DNA of 64,000 bases from assembly GCF_000377345.1 (NCBI RefSeq), contig NZ_KB898042.1, positions 1 to 64,000 of the forward strand, given 5' to 3'. This document shows positions 63,640 through 64,000 of the stretch, in pieces (the first letter of the stretch is position 1; each line of letters opens with the position of its first letter). The translations under genes were made by a program, and so were the position numbers. The DNA comes from Thioalkalivibrio sp. ALJ16 (GTDB lineage: Bacteria > Pseudomonadota > Gammaproteobacteria > Ectothiorhodospirales > Ectothiorhodospiraceae). The notes under the pieces are model-generated. The model was not told where the DNA came from, made no database searches, and saw only the letters and a program-made list of their open reading frames with translations.

Positions 63640-64000
63640 ATGGAACAACGTTTGGCACGCCTGCGGGTGGTCCTGGTGGGGACCACCCATCCCGGCAACA
63701 TCGGTTCCGCCGCTCGGGCAATGAAGGCTATGGGGGTGACGGACCTGGTGCTGGTGGCGCCGGAGAAATTTCCGCATGCCGATGCCACCGCGCTGGCATC
63801 CGGTGCCGATGACCTGCTGGCGGCCGCGCGCGTCGTGGACGATCTGGCGGCGGCGCTGGCGGACTGTGTCTGGGTGGTCGGCACCAGCGCGCGTCTGCGC
63901 ACCCATTCGGTGCCGGTGCTCGGGCCCGATGTGGCTGCGGAGCAGGCATTGACGCACGCGGCCGAGGGCCCGGTCGCGCTGGTGTTCGGTCGCGAGCACA
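63640..64000 (+). CDS. trmJ: tRNA (cytidine/uridine-2'-O-)-methyltransferase TrmJ (5' part)
   Basis: The first 120 residues of a SPOUT-class methyltransferase that modifies position 32 of tRNAs. The N-terminal RLRVVLVGTTHPGNIGSAAR, AMKAMGVTDLVLVAPEKFPH and VWVVGTSARLRTHSVP, followed by VALVFGREH, are typical. GAGGAG sits directly before the ATG. A TACAAT -10 candidate is at 63589. The gene is cut by the window end; iscR often follows. Confidence 0.95.
   Translation, partial: MEQRLARLRVVLVGTTHPGNIGSAARAMKAMGVTDLVLVAPEKFPHADATALASGADDLLAAARVVDDLAAALADCVWVVGTSARLRTHSVPVLGPDVAAEQALTHAAEGPVALVFGREH

Noticed and set aside
1-64000. CRISPR arrays, prophage or integron cassettes
   Set aside because: No regularly spaced direct repeats, integrase, transposase or phage structural genes were seen in the window.

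Overview
The window is a GC-rich chromosomal segment with tightly packed, often overlapping genes. Gene content points to a gammaproteobacterium, most likely a haloalkaliphilic, sulfur-oxidising member of the Ectothiorhodospiraceae such as Thioalkalivibrio. The genus is an inference from gene content and protein style, not from a search. The basis is a complete seven-gene Mrp Na+/H+ antiporter operon, a complete Rnf operon, gammaproteobacterial housekeeping order (suhB next to trmJ; the ydbH/ydbL pair), an FNR/ANR-type regulator with its [4Fe-4S] cysteines, and a DsrE-like periplasmic protein.

Layout: 1-95 is one end of a small mobile element abutting the stop codon of fabA. 0.8-3.5 kb holds two unrecognised genes and an SH3/anchor protein. 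3.7-9.4 kb is mrpABCDEFG. 9.7-12.5 kb holds a small alpha/beta-barrel-like protein divergent from an ArsR-rhodanese regulator plus MFS transporter, with a clear operator. 12.5-24 kb is mainly envelope functions: a cyclic-nucleotide-binding protein, a YdcF-like protein, a YdbH/YdbL pair, YihY and an RND efflux pair. 24-31 kb is nth and rnfABCDGE. 31-34.5 kb is mtnB, a degenerate mtnC and metG. 35-41 kb is apbC, dcd, arcC, a small lipoprotein, DUF2058, a TIGR02444-like gene with fnr, and cfa. 43.5-47.8 kb is a cobalamin-riboswitch-led corrinoid uptake and adenosylation operon. 47.8-51 kb is a di-haem cytochrome c peroxidase behind a perfect FNR box, gltX, tRNA-Ala(GGC) and tRNA-Glu(TTC). 51.2-55.1 kb is one giant BTAD/ATPase/TPR regulator. 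55.2-55.6 kb is a full-length copy of the mobile element. 55.6-60.4 kb is a light-repair operon (MerR/B12-domain regulator, (6-4)-type photolyase, CPD photolyase and two small genes). 60.6-64 kb is a DUF255 protein, suhB and the start of trmJ.

Themes: Na+ cycling (Mrp plus Rnf), oxygen/peroxide control (FNR, Ccp), corrinoid metabolism, and light/UV response. The points most worth following are: the CarH-like operator of three 11-bp direct repeats abutting a probably leaderless merR start; the intact 344-bp MITE-like element with perfect 29-bp inverted ends and a TTAA duplication; an MtnC homologue that has lost its HAD catalytic residues; a group of DnaA-box matches between metG and apbC; and a BTAD regulator carrying a cyclase-like domain without catalytic residues.
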